Source: Kingella oralis
GTDB lineage: Bacteria > Pseudomonadota > Gammaproteobacteria > Burkholderiales > Neisseriaceae
Reading direction: 5' to 3'
Assembly (NCBI GenBank): GCA_905373195.1
Contig: CAJPSG010000008.1
Coordinates: 1 to 12,214 of the forward strand
Length of the DNA stretch: 12,214 nt
Shown here: positions 6,608 through 12,214 of the stretch, piece by piece
How the letters are laid out: each line of letters begins with the position of its first letter
How positions within the stretch are numbered: position 1 is the first letter of the stretch
Translations under genes and position numbers: made by a program
Notes under the pieces: model-generated
Seen by the model: only the letters and a program-made list of their open reading frames with translations
What the model was told of the DNA's origin: nothing
Database searches by the model: none

Positions 6608-7573
6608 ATGACAAAAAATTACTACGAAATCTTGGGCGTGGACAAAACCGCCGACGACGAAACCATCAAAAAAGCCTACCGCAAGCTGGTGCGCAAATAC
6701 CACCCCGATGTGAGCAAAGAGCCCGACGCGGCAGAGCGCACCACCGAAATCAACCTTGCCTACGAAACCCTATCTAACCCCGAAAAACGCGCCCAATACG
6801 ATGCCGAGCTTGCCCAGCCGCGTGGCAATCCATTTCAAGGCGCAGCGGGCGGCAACCCATTTGGCGGAAATCATTTTGATGGAAACCATTTTGGCGGACA
6901 GGGCTTCCGCTATGAATACACAGGCGGCGCACCGTTTGGCGCGGATGATTTCCAATTTGAAGATTTGTTTTCCGCCTTTGCCCAACAGCAAGCGCACGCC
7001 CGCCGCCCACAAGGGCCACAACGCGGCGAAGACCAGCACGCCGAATTGGCGATTGATATTTACGCCTCGTATGCAGGCGCAGAACGCACGCTTACGCTCA
7101 ATGTGCCCGCACTGGATGCCGCAGGACACCAAACCGTGCAGCAAAAAACGCTTAACGTCAAAATCCCCAAAGGCATTGCCGAAGGGCAACAAATCCGCCT
7201 CGCAGGGCAAGGCTTGGCAGGCTACAACGGCGGCGAAAACGGCGATTTATACTTAAAAATCCGCTTCCATGCCCGCCCCCATTTATATGTTAAAAACCGC
7301 AAAGATGTGTACCAAACCATCAACGTGATGCCGTGGCAAGCCGTATTGGGCGGCAAAATTATCGTTGCCACCGCATCAGGGCGTTTACACGTTACTCTGC
7401 CCGCCAACAGCCAAAACGGCAAAACCATCCGCCTGAAAGGGCAAGGCATCCCCGCCAAAGAAGCAGGCGATTTATATCTCATCATCCATATTGTCGTGCC
7501 CGAAGCCAACAGCGAAGCCGAGCGCGCCCTATGGCAACAACTCGCCGACCACTACGCCCAATCCGCACATTAA
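6608..7573 (+). CDS. cbpA: CbpA-like DnaJ-family co-chaperone, 321 aa
   Basis: This J-domain protein stimulates DnaK ATPase activity. E. coli CbpA also binds curved DNA and nucleoid. The J-domain spans residues 1 to about 68, with the essential HPD at 32-34. A Gly/Phe-rich linker (about 72-116) contains a short tandem series of GNPF and GNHF units. Two C-terminal substrate-binding beta domains follow (about 145-310), with KIPKGIAEGQQIRLAGQG and a matching later TIRLKGQG. There is no cysteine zinc-finger region, so this is a type II J protein like CbpA and not classical DnaJ. The length is close to E. coli CbpA (about 306). The ribosome site before the ATG is weak. The cbpM gene begins 11 bases after the stop, which strongly supports the CbpA assignment over a generic DnaJ paralogue. 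Confidence 0.92.
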   Translation: MTKNYYEILGVDKTADDETIKKAYRKLVRKYHPDVSKEPDAAERTTEINLAYETLSNPEKRAQYDAELAQPRGNPFQGAAGGNPFGGNHFDGNHFGGQGFRYEYTGGAPFGADDFQFEDLFSAFAQQQAHARRPQGPQRGEDQHAELAIDIYASYAGAERTLTLNVPALDAAGHQTVQQKTLNVKIPKGIAEGQQIRLAGQGLAGYNGGENGDLYLKIRFHARPHLYVKNRKDVYQTINVMPWQAVLGGKIIVATASGRLHVTLPANSQNGKTIRLKGQGIPAKEAGDLYLIIHIVVPEANSEAERALWQQLADHYAQSAH

Positions 7574-7584
7574 AGGACACCATC

Positions 7585-7863
7585 ATGCAACACGAAACCG
7601 ACGTTTTTTTAAATTTTGAACAAACCCTCGCCGCAGGCGGCTGCCCGCGCGAATGGTTGCTGGGGCTGATAGAGGAAGAAGTGATTGTGGTGCAAGGGCA
7701 GCCTGAAAATTACGCATACAGCGGCTTCCAACTTGCCCGCATCCGCCGCGCCACCCGCATCAGCCGCGATTTTGAAGCCAGCATTCCCGCCACCGCGCTC
7801 ATCATGCGCCTGCTGGATGAAGTGGAAGAGCTGCGCAAAAGCCAACCCACGCTTGCGGAATAA
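7585..7863 (+). CDS. cbpM: CbpM-like chaperone modulator, 92 aa
   Basis: This small MerR-like protein in E. coli binds the CbpA J-domain and blocks its co-chaperone and DNA-binding activity. The first part reads like a MerR-type helix-turn-helix start (CPREWLLGLIEEEVI, about 20-34). A middle segment with FQLARIRRATRISRDFE follows, then a C-terminal helix with LLDEVEELRKSQ, matching CbpM's layout. Length is near the usual 100 or so residues. The start is supported by AAAGGA about 8 bases before the ATG, and the frame just upstream belongs to cbpA. Co-transcription with cbpA is very likely. A one-mismatch DUS (7696-7707) encodes GQPEN (38-42) in the middle of the protein. The TAA stop is directly joined to a palindromic element, and that TAA may be part of the element's target duplication. 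Confidence 0.85.
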   Translation: MQHETDVFLNFEQTLAAGGCPREWLLGLIEEEVIVVQGQPENYAYSGFQLARIRRATRISRDFEASIPATALIMRLLDEVEELRKSQPTLAE

Positions 7864-8023
7864 GAACCTGTATTCATTATTTGCATAGGTAGATTTGATG
7901 ACATAAAAGCGCGGATACAAGGCAAAAAGCGCAGCAAGGTTGAACACCTTGCGAGCATTTTTAACGCAGTAGCCGCGTTTTTAGGGCATGAAAGATGCCT
8001 ATGAAAATAGTGAATACAGGTTC
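7864..8023. mobile_element. 160-bp near-palindromic MITE-like element with 26-bp terminal inverted repeats
   Basis: The ends 7864-7889 and 7998-8023 are inverted copies with 24 of 26 positions matching, both beginning GAACCTGTATTCA. The similarity continues inward: comparing the left half with the reverse complement of the right half, 45 of the first 55 positions match without a gap. The centre (GCAAGGT TGAAC ACCTTGC) is a hairpin. The whole element could fold into one long stem or cruciform. TAA flanks both ends, consistent with a 3-bp target duplication. No coding frame of note lies inside. The layout fits a non-autonomous miniature transposable element. I could not assign it to a named family; the ends do not match Correia elements as I remember them. 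Confidence 0.75.
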
Positions 8024-8065
8024 TAAATAGCCTGAAAACCGTTTTTCTCTCCGAAAGGATAAACC

Positions 8066-9124
8066 ATGCAACAAAACCCCTTAGGCGCAAGCGGCATCCA
8101 AGTAAGCAAAATCTGCCTCGGCACGATGACTTGGGGCGAGCAAAACACCGCTGCCGAAGCCCATGCTCAGCTAGACTACGCGCTCTCGCACGGCGTGAAC
8201 TTTATTGACACCGCCGAGATGTATCCCGTGCCGCCGTGCAAAGAAACCTACACCCGTACCGAGCAAATCATCGGCGCGTGGATTGCGCAGCGCGGCAAGC
8301 GCGATGATTTTGTGCTCGCCAGCAAAATTGCAGGGCCAACGGGCAACAACAGCAATGGGCTGGAACCCTATATCCGCAATGGCAACGATTTTTCCCGTGC
8401 GCAAATCTTTGAAGCCTGCGAAGCCAGCTTAAAGCGGCTCAACACCGATTATTTGGATTTATACCAACTGCATTGGCCCGAACGCCAAGCCAATTATTTT
8501 GGCAAACTGGGCATTGATAAACTGCCCGAGCACGAACAGTTCACGCCATTTGAAGAAATCATCGATGCGCTCAGCGAGCTGGTGAAACAAGGCAAAATCC
8601 GCGCCTATGGTTTATCCAACGAAACGCCGTGGGGCGCGATGCGCTACCTTGCTGCGCACGAAAGGCAGCCTGAAACCGCCCGCGTCGCCAGCATCCAAAA
8701 CCCATACAGCCTGCTCAACCGCAGCTACGAAGTGGGGTTAAGCGAAATCTCGTTGCGCGAAAATTTGCCGCTGTTAGCGTATTCGCCGCTGGCGTTTGGC
8801 GTGCTCACGGGCAAATACCGCCACGGCGCGATGCCCGAGGGCAGCCGTTTGGCGTTGTTTGAACGCTTTAAGCGATACAGCAAACCGCAAGGCTTTGCGG
8901 CGGTGGAACGCTATGCCCAAATCGCCGAACAAGCGGGGCTCAGTTTAACCGCGCTGTCGCTGGCGTTTGTGAACGACCGCCCGTTTGTTGCCAGCAATAT
9001 CATCGGCGCGACCACGCTAGACCAGCTTGCCGAAAACATCGCCAGCGCAGACGTTACCCTGTCGCCCGACGTGTTGGACGCGATTGACGCGGTGCACGCC
9101 GAAATCAGCAACCCTTGCCCGTAA
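8066..9124 (+). CDS. tas: Aldo/keto reductase Tas, 352 aa
   Basis: This is a NADP(H)-dependent aldo/keto reductase. E. coli Tas was found by complementing a prephenate dehydrogenase defect in starving tyrosine auxotrophs; its physiological substrate is not settled. The family tetrad is visible: Asp48 (FIDTAEMY), Tyr53, Lys87 (ASKIAG) and His136 (QLHWPE). Tas-specific stretches include GTMTWGEQN, AEMYPVPP, LKRLNTDYLDLYQLHWP, FGKLG, SIQNPYSLLNRSYEVGL and PFVASNIIGATT, all close to E. coli Tas. Length matches (about 346). The start is supported by GAAAGGAT five bases before the ATG. An exact DUS (8663-8674) encodes RQPET (200-204) in a surface-like segment. The gene follows the palindromic element, so its promoter must lie within or just beyond that element unless it is read from cbpM. 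Confidence 0.95.
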   Translation: MQQNPLGASGIQVSKICLGTMTWGEQNTAAEAHAQLDYALSHGVNFIDTAEMYPVPPCKETYTRTEQIIGAWIAQRGKRDDFVLASKIAGPTGNNSNGLEPYIRNGNDFSRAQIFEACEASLKRLNTDYLDLYQLHWPERQANYFGKLGIDKLPEHEQFTPFEEIIDALSELVKQGKIRAYGLSNETPWGAMRYLAAHERQPETARVASIQNPYSLLNRSYEVGLSEISLRENLPLLAYSPLAFGVLTGKYRHGAMPEGSRLALFERFKRYSKPQGFAAVERYAQIAEQAGLSLTALSLAFVNDRPFVASNIIGATTLDQLAENIASADVTLSPDVLDAIDAVHAEISNPCP

Positions 9125-9127
9125 CCT

Positions 9128-9169
9128 ATTTTCAGGCTGCCTCTGTTACCCAATAGGCAGCCTGAAAAT
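9128..9169. repeat. Inverted DUS pair, perfect 15-bp stem
   Basis: The arms 9128-9142 and 9155-9169 are perfect complements with a 12-base loop, starting 3 bases after the tas stop. Each contains an exact DUS. Only 21 bases separate the stem from the next ATG, with the ribosome site between them, and no T-run follows the stem. Confidence 0.75.
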
Positions 9170-9190
9170 TTAGCCCCAAAGGATAAAACC

Positions 9191-9628
9191 ATGCGTTTAC
9201 TCTTGCTTACCGCGCTGCTTGCGCTGCCCGCCATTGCCTCCGCCAACCAAAACATCTATTTCACCAGCCCCAGCGGCAACGTGTTTTGCATGGGCGATTC
9301 GCGCCATGAATACGGCAACGATGGCTGGTGGGGCGTTACCTGCGAATTGAGCGAACACAAAGCCAACATCCAGCCGCCGCAAAAACGCCCCAGTCGCCAA
9401 GAGTGCCCGCTTGATTGGGGCAGCAGCTTTTCGCTGCGGCAAACAGGGCGCGCCACCGTGGATTGCCGTGGCGACACCAATCGCATCAGCAATGCACCTG
9501 TGCTGGGCTATGGCAAAACCATACGCGGCAGAGGTTGGCAATGCACCAGCCGCCAAGACGGCATGCTGTGCCAAAACCGCAGCGGGCATGGTTTTCATAT
9601 CAATCGCATGCGGCAACGGTTGTTTTAA
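9191..9628 (+). CDS. Small secreted cysteine-rich protein, DUF6636-like, 145 aa
   Basis: Function is unknown. The first 18 residues are a clear Sec signal peptide (MRLLLLTALLALPAIASA, cleavage before NQN), so the mature protein of about 127 residues is periplasmic or exported. The mature part has six cysteines (33, 51, 72, 92, 118, 127), enough for three disulfides. It also has the pattern SPSGNVFC, TCEL, CPLDWGSSF, DCRGDT, VLGYG, QCTS, CQNRSGHGF, which I recognise as resembling DUF6636, a family seen in many actinobacteria and some proteobacteria. AAAGGA lies 7 bases upstream of the ATG. It may be read through from tas, because little room exists for a promoter after the intervening stem-loop. 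The tail is basic (NRMRQRLF). Confidence 0.8.
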   Translation: MRLLLLTALLALPAIASANQNIYFTSPSGNVFCMGDSRHEYGNDGWWGVTCELSEHKANIQPPQKRPSRQECPLDWGSSFSLRQTGRATVDCRGDTNRISNAPVLGYGKTIRGRGWQCTSRQDGMLCQNRSGHGFHINRMRQRLF

Positions 9629-9643
9629 TACGCACCGCTTTGC

Positions 9644-9680
9644 TTTTCAGGCTGCCTTATGCCCCTAGGCAGCCTGAAAA
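9644..9680. repeat. Inverted DUS pair after the DUF6636-like gene
   Basis: The arms 9644-9657 and 9667-9680 form a perfect 14-bp stem with a 9-base loop, 15 bases after the stop codon. Each arm contains an exact DUS. It is a likely transcription stop for the preceding gene. The 150 bases that follow, to 9828, hold no feature I could support. Confidence 0.7.
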
Positions 9681-9828
9681 ACACAATGCAGTCGCCCAGC
9701 TCAACCCAATCGGCAATCTTTGTCAAACCTGCCACCGATGGCGCATTGGCGGCTTGCCAACATCATAACAACCCATAAAACCCCATTGAATACACCTTTG
9801 CCAACAAGTCATCACCGCTCCCTTTCGC

Positions 9829-9870
9829 TTTTCAGGCTGCCTCAATTAAGGTAAATAAGGCAGCCTGAAA
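9829..9870. repeat. Inverted DUS pair upstream of the ABC ATPase gene
   Basis: Exact DUS copies at 9831-9842 (reverse) and 9858-9869 (forward) make a 13-bp stem with a 15-base loop, ending 31 bases before the ATG at 9902. A degenerate copy (AGGCAGCCCAAC) follows just before the start codon. Confidence 0.7.
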
Positions 9871-9901
9871 CCATGCAAACCACCCCCAAGGCAGCCCAAC
9901 C

Positions 9902-10828
9902 ATGCTCACCCTTAGCCAAATCAACAAATCCTTCCAACAAAAAACCACCGCCCGCAACATCAGTTTCAGCGTCGGTGCGGGCAGCATCACCGCCATCCTC
10001 GGCGCAAGCGGCAGCGGCAAATCCACGCTGCTCAACATCATCGCAGGGCTGGTGAAGCCCGACAGCGGCGAAGTCTATATCAACGGCGCAGCGCAAAACG
10101 CCATCGCGCCCGAGCATCGCCACGTTGCCATGATGTTCCAAGATTTCGCCCTGCTGCCGCATCTCAACGTATGGCAAAATGCCGCCTTTGGGCTGCGAAT
10201 GCGCGGCGTAAACAAAGCCGCCGCCCGCGAACAAGTGCAAGAGCTGCTGGGCGAAGTCGGCATGGGCAACATGGCAGAACGCCACATCAGCGCGTTATCA
10301 GGCGGCGAAAAACAGCGCGTTGCCCTCGCCCGCGCCCTAGCAGGCACGCCCAAAGTGCTGCTGCTGGACGAACCCTTTTCCAGCCTAGACACCACGCTGC
10401 GCAGCCAGCTGCAAAGCCAAACGCGCGAGCTGGTGCGCCGCCGCCAAATTCCCGCCGTGCTGGTAACGCACGACCCTGCCGAAGCCTGCTTTATGGCAGA
10501 CAACATCGCCCTGCTCGCAGGCGGCGAACTGCTACAACACGACACGCCCGAAGCCATCTTGCGCCGCCCCGCCAACGCCCAAGCCGCGCGGCTACTCGGC
10601 TGCCTCAACGTATCCGATGCCCATTACATCCCGCCCGAAGCCATCCACCTATCGCCCCACAGCGGCACACCATGCACGCTGCAACACAGTTTCAGGCTGC
10701 CTATTGGCTACCGCATAGAAGCCACCCACCCGCAATTTGGCGCGATTACCTTTTTCCACGACCACCCCGTGAGCGCAGACAATTGCCGCGTCGCCGTGGA
10801 CGAAACCCGCGTCGTGCGGTTTGGCTAA
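9902..10828 (+). CDS. ABC transporter ATP-binding protein, importer type, 308 aa
   Basis: This is a cytoplasmic ATPase subunit that powers an import ABC transporter. All nucleotide-binding elements are present: Walker A GASGSGKST (34-42), Q-loop Gln80, signature LSGGE (132-136), Walker B VLLLDE (152-157) and H-loop His190. After about residue 235 a short C-terminal segment (PPEAIHL, 244-250) looks like a reduced TOBE-type domain, as in CysA, PotA, FbpC and ModC. At 308 residues it is shorter than those proteins (about 350). No permease or binding-protein gene adjoins it, so the substrate is unknown; iron, thiamine, polyamine and molybdate/sulfate types are all possible. An exact DUS (10691-10702, reverse) encodes FRLP (264-267) within the TOBE-like part. 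The ribosome site is weak (AAGG 12 bases before the ATG). An ATG at 9873 is out of frame. Confidence 0.88.
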   Translation: MLTLSQINKSFQQKTTARNISFSVGAGSITAILGASGSGKSTLLNIIAGLVKPDSGEVYINGAAQNAIAPEHRHVAMMFQDFALLPHLNVWQNAAFGLRMRGVNKAAAREQVQELLGEVGMGNMAERHISALSGGEKQRVALARALAGTPKVLLLDEPFSSLDTTLRSQLQSQTRELVRRRQIPAVLVTHDPAEACFMADNIALLAGGELLQHDTPEAILRRPANAQAARLLGCLNVSDAHYIPPEAIHLSPHSGTPCTLQHSFRLPIGYRIEATHPQFGAITFFHDHPVSADNCRVAVDETRVVRFG

Positions 10829-10850
10829 CGCGCTTGCGCCGTTTACCCCG

Positions 10851-10893
10851 TTTTCAGGCTGCCTTATTCGCCATGATTAAGGCAGCCTGAAAA
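10851..10893. repeat. Inverted DUS pair after the ABC ATPase gene
   Basis: The arms 10851-10866 and 10878-10893 form a perfect 16-bp stem with an 11-base loop, beginning 22 bases after the stop codon. Each arm contains an exact DUS. It probably ends transcription of the ATPase gene. Confidence 0.7.
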
Positions 10894-10954
10894 ACTGTGC
10901 GAAGCCTGCAACCAATAGATCGGCGGCGGCTCGCCGACATCATGCCAACCAGTT

Positions 10955-11019
10955 GTAGGTCGGGCATTTATGCCCGACAAACATTGACTAAAAACGTCGG
11001 ACATAAATGCCCGACCTAC
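10955..11019. repeat. Inverted REP-like pair with GTAG heads (BIME-like)
   Basis: Two 24-base units, 10955-10978 and the reverse complement of 10996-11019, differ at one position. Each begins with GTAG, followed by a 20-base hairpin (8-bp stem, loop TTTA; the second unit has one G-T pair). They face each other across 17 bases, and TTTTT follows the right end. The GTAG-plus-hairpin layout is that of REP sequences handled by RAYT (TnpA-REP) proteins. The pair could also fold as one 24-bp stem and terminate + strand transcription. Confidence 0.7.
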
Positions 11020-11043
11020 TTTTTGTAGAACCCTGCTAACTGC

Positions 11044-11085
11044 TTTTCAGGCTGCCTATACAGTTGAACAAAGGCAGCCTGAAAA
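11044..11085. repeat. Inverted DUS pair
   Basis: The arms 11044-11057 and 11072-11085 form a perfect 14-bp stem with a 14-base loop. Each contains an exact DUS. It lies 24 bases beyond the REP-like pair, with no adjacent gene end. Confidence 0.7.
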
Positions 11086-11138
11086 CCGCATATACGGACA
11101 ATCCATCCACCGTTCCCAGCAAACCCACTGCGCCCCAT

Positions 11139-11173
11139 TTTCAGGCTGCCCCACCCATTTAGGCAGCCTGAAA
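11139..11173. repeat. Inverted DUS pair
   Basis: The arms 11139-11150 and 11162-11173 form a perfect 12-bp stem with an 11-base loop. The right copy (11161-11172) is an exact DUS; the left (11140-11151) has one mismatch. Confidence 0.65.
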
Positions 11174-11286
11174 CCCTTTCCAAGCAACAAAATGCTAAAA
11201 ATAACAAAATAACGCAAATTTAACCAACACAATCCACAAAAACAAAAAAGAATAAAATTAAGTTCTAATTGTTCTATACCATTTGG

Positions 11287-11315
11287 TTGTCAAAAAATGT
11301 AAACAAAGCTATGCT
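11287..11315 (+). promoter_or_regulatory. Candidate sigma-70 promoter of aroG
   Basis: TTGTCA (11287-11292, 5 of 6) is followed by a 17-base spacer and TATGCT (11310-11315, 4 of 6). Transcription would begin near 11322, 29 bases before the ATG. The region upstream is very AT-rich, which could act as an UP-type element. No operator for an aromatic repressor was recognised. Confidence 0.55.
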
Positions 11316-11350
11316 ACGCGCTTTACAAATTCCAACCCAAGAAGAACATC

Positions 11351-12214
11351 ATGCCACTGCATCCCACCGACGACTTGCGCGTCAAACACATCGACGAGCT
11401 GCTCCCCCCCATCGCCCATTTATACGAACTGCCCATCAGCGAGCAAGCCTCCGAGCTGGTTGCCCAAACGCGCCAGCAAATCGCCAACATCCTGCACGGC
11501 AAAGACAACCGCCTGCTCGTGATTATCGGGCCTTGCTCCATCCACGACCCCAAAGCCGCGCTGGAATACGCGCAACGCCTGCTGCCCCTGCGGCAAAAAT
11601 ACGAAAAAGAATTGCTGATTGTGATGCGCGCCTATTTTGAAAAACCGCGCACCACCGTAGGCTGGAAAGGGCTGATTAACGACCCGCACCTCAACGGCAC
11701 GCACGACATCAACTTCGGCTTGCGCCAAGCGCGCAAATTATTGCTAGAACTCAACAACCTCGGTATGCCCGCCTCCACCGAGTTCCTAGACATGATTACC
11801 CCGCAATACTACGCCGACCTCATCGCATGGGGCGCAATCGGCGCGCGCACCACCGAAAGCCAAGTACACCGCGAGCTTGCTAGCGGCTTATCCTGCCCCG
11901 TTGGCTTCAAAAACGGCACAGACGGCAACCTGAAAATCGCCATCGACGCGCTCAGCGCGGCATCGCATCCGCACCATTTCCTATCGGTAACCAAAGCGGG
12001 GCATTCCGCCATCGTGCACACCGCGGGCAACCCCGATTGCCATGTGATTTTGCGCGGGGGCAACGGCGCGCCCAATTACAGCAGCGAACACGTTAAAGCC
12101 GCCGCCGAACAGCTTGCCCAAGCGGGGTTGCCCGCCAAGCTGATGGTGGATTGCAGCCACGCCAACAGCCGCAAAGAGTTCAAACGCCAAATGGAAGTCG
12201 CCCAGGACATCGCC
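11351..12214 (+). CDS. aroG: 3-deoxy-7-phosphoheptulonate (DAHP) synthase, class I, 3' end outside the window
   Basis: This enzyme condenses phosphoenolpyruvate and erythrose 4-phosphate, the first step of the shikimate pathway to aromatic amino acids. The window holds 288 codons of an expected 350 or so. Conserved parts include IIGPCSIHDP (metal ligand Cys62), MRAYFEKPRT (Arg93, Lys98), GWKGLINDP, GARTTESQVHRELASGLS, GFKNGTDG and DCSHANS (metal ligand His270). The last two metal ligands lie beyond the edge. Residue 212 in FLSVTK is Ser, the residue seen in phenylalanine-inhibited enzymes (E. coli AroG, the single N. meningitidis enzyme); tyrosine-type AroF has Gly there. Phenylalanine feedback is therefore the likely control. 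The start (MPLHPTDDLRVKHIDELLPP) aligns with the Neisseria protein. The ribosome site is a weak AAGAAGAAC. A near-DUS (GGCAACCTGAAA) encodes GNLK. Confidence 0.95.
   Translation, partial: MPLHPTDDLRVKHIDELLPPIAHLYELPISEQASELVAQTRQQIANILHGKDNRLLVIIGPCSIHDPKAALEYAQRLLPLRQKYEKELLIVMRAYFEKPRTTVGWKGLINDPHLNGTHDINFGLRQARKLLLELNNLGMPASTEFLDMITPQYYADLIAWGAIGARTTESQVHRELASGLSCPVGFKNGTDGNLKIAIDALSAASHPHHFLSVTKAGHSAIVHTAGNPDCHVILRGGNGAPNYSSEHVKAAAEQLAQAGLPAKLMVDCSHANSRKEFKRQMEVAQDIA

Larger units (their letters stand above)
930..11172. repeat. Set of DNA uptake sequences (AGGCAGCCTGAA), 28 exact copies
   Basis: Exact forward copies start at 965, 1031, 2578, 3095, 3422, 4780, 4934, 6556, 8663, 9155, 9667, 9858, 10880, 11072 and 11161. 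Exact reverse copies start at 930, 1059, 3450, 3632, 4045, 4808, 6521, 9131, 9646, 9831, 10691, 10853 and 11046. One-mismatch copies start at 2487, 2671, 4759, 7696 and 11140. Most exact copies are extended by one or two A residues. In Neisseriaceae such tags are bound by the minor pilin ComP and promote uptake of related DNA. Counted by eye, so a few may have been missed. Confidence 0.9.
10829..11350. other. 522-base repeat-rich gap before aroG
   Basis: This long gap holds three inverted DUS pairs, one inverted REP-like pair and an AT-rich stretch (about 11190-11300) containing the aroG promoter. A small GC-rich hairpin (TCGGCG...CGCCGA) lies near 10920-10937. No convincing gene was seen on either strand; the short open frames are formed by DUS copies. 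Confidence 0.75.

Noticed and set aside
7864..8023. Correia repeat element
   Set aside because: The size range and TA-containing flanks are similar, but the ends (GAACCTGTATTCA) do not resemble the Correia ends as I remember them (TATAGTGGATTAA).
929..11173. CRISPR array
   Set aside because: The many short repeats are DUS copies in both orientations with irregular spacing, many inside genes. There is no regular repeat-spacer pattern and no cas gene.

Overview
The window looks like a chromosome segment from a betaproteobacterium of the family Neisseriaceae, most likely Kingella or a close relative. The main evidence is a 12-base repeat, AGGCAGCCTGAA on either strand. I counted 28 exact copies by eye, plus five copies with one mismatch. 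From memory this is the 'AG-king' dialect of the DNA uptake sequence (DUS), the tag used for natural transformation. Several proteins (AroG, YacG, LysS) also read as clearly Neisseria-like. There is no rRNA, tRNA, CRISPR array, phage gene or transposase gene. The content is housekeeping and metabolic genes separated by repeat-rich gaps.

Layout. At 1-922 is the 3' part of an SLC13-type anion/dicarboxylate transporter gene on the + strand. It converges on a glutamate dehydrogenase gene (1088-2347, -). Next is a short + strand operon, yacG-rnhB (2629-3406), whose promoter carries a DUS copy as its spacer. It converges on a - strand gene (3642-4568) for a PhnD-like substrate-binding-fold protein that has no signal peptide and a long acidic tail. 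This gene has a textbook intrinsic terminator. After a 400-base divergent gap come lysS (4969-6480), then a cbpA-like J-protein gene and its modulator cbpM (6608-7863), tas (aldo/keto reductase, 8066-9124), a small secreted cysteine-rich DUF6636-like protein (9191-9628) and a lone ABC-transporter ATPase (9902-10828). A 522-base gap full of repeats follows. The window ends inside aroG (from 11351), the first enzyme of the shikimate pathway.

How the parts relate. The two clear functional pairs are yacG-rnhB (overlapping genes, DNA maintenance) and cbpA-cbpM (co-chaperone and its inhibitor, 11 bases apart). GdhA, LysS and AroG are independent housekeeping functions, and I see no larger pathway across the window. 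Inverted DUS pairs sit in most gaps and probably serve as stem-loops or terminators. DUS copies also occur inside genes, where they most often encode Gln-Pro-Glu.

Most unusual items: a 160-bp element at 7864-8023 whose two halves are near mirror images (45 of the outer 55 positions match), flanked by TAA on both sides, with the layout of a MITE; an inverted REP-like pair with GTAG heads at 10955-11019; two Neisseria-type DUS cores (GCCGTCTGAA) mixed with the local dialect at 950-1083; and the PhnD-like protein with the acidic tail. I did not find convincing evidence of a wholly new multi-gene system.
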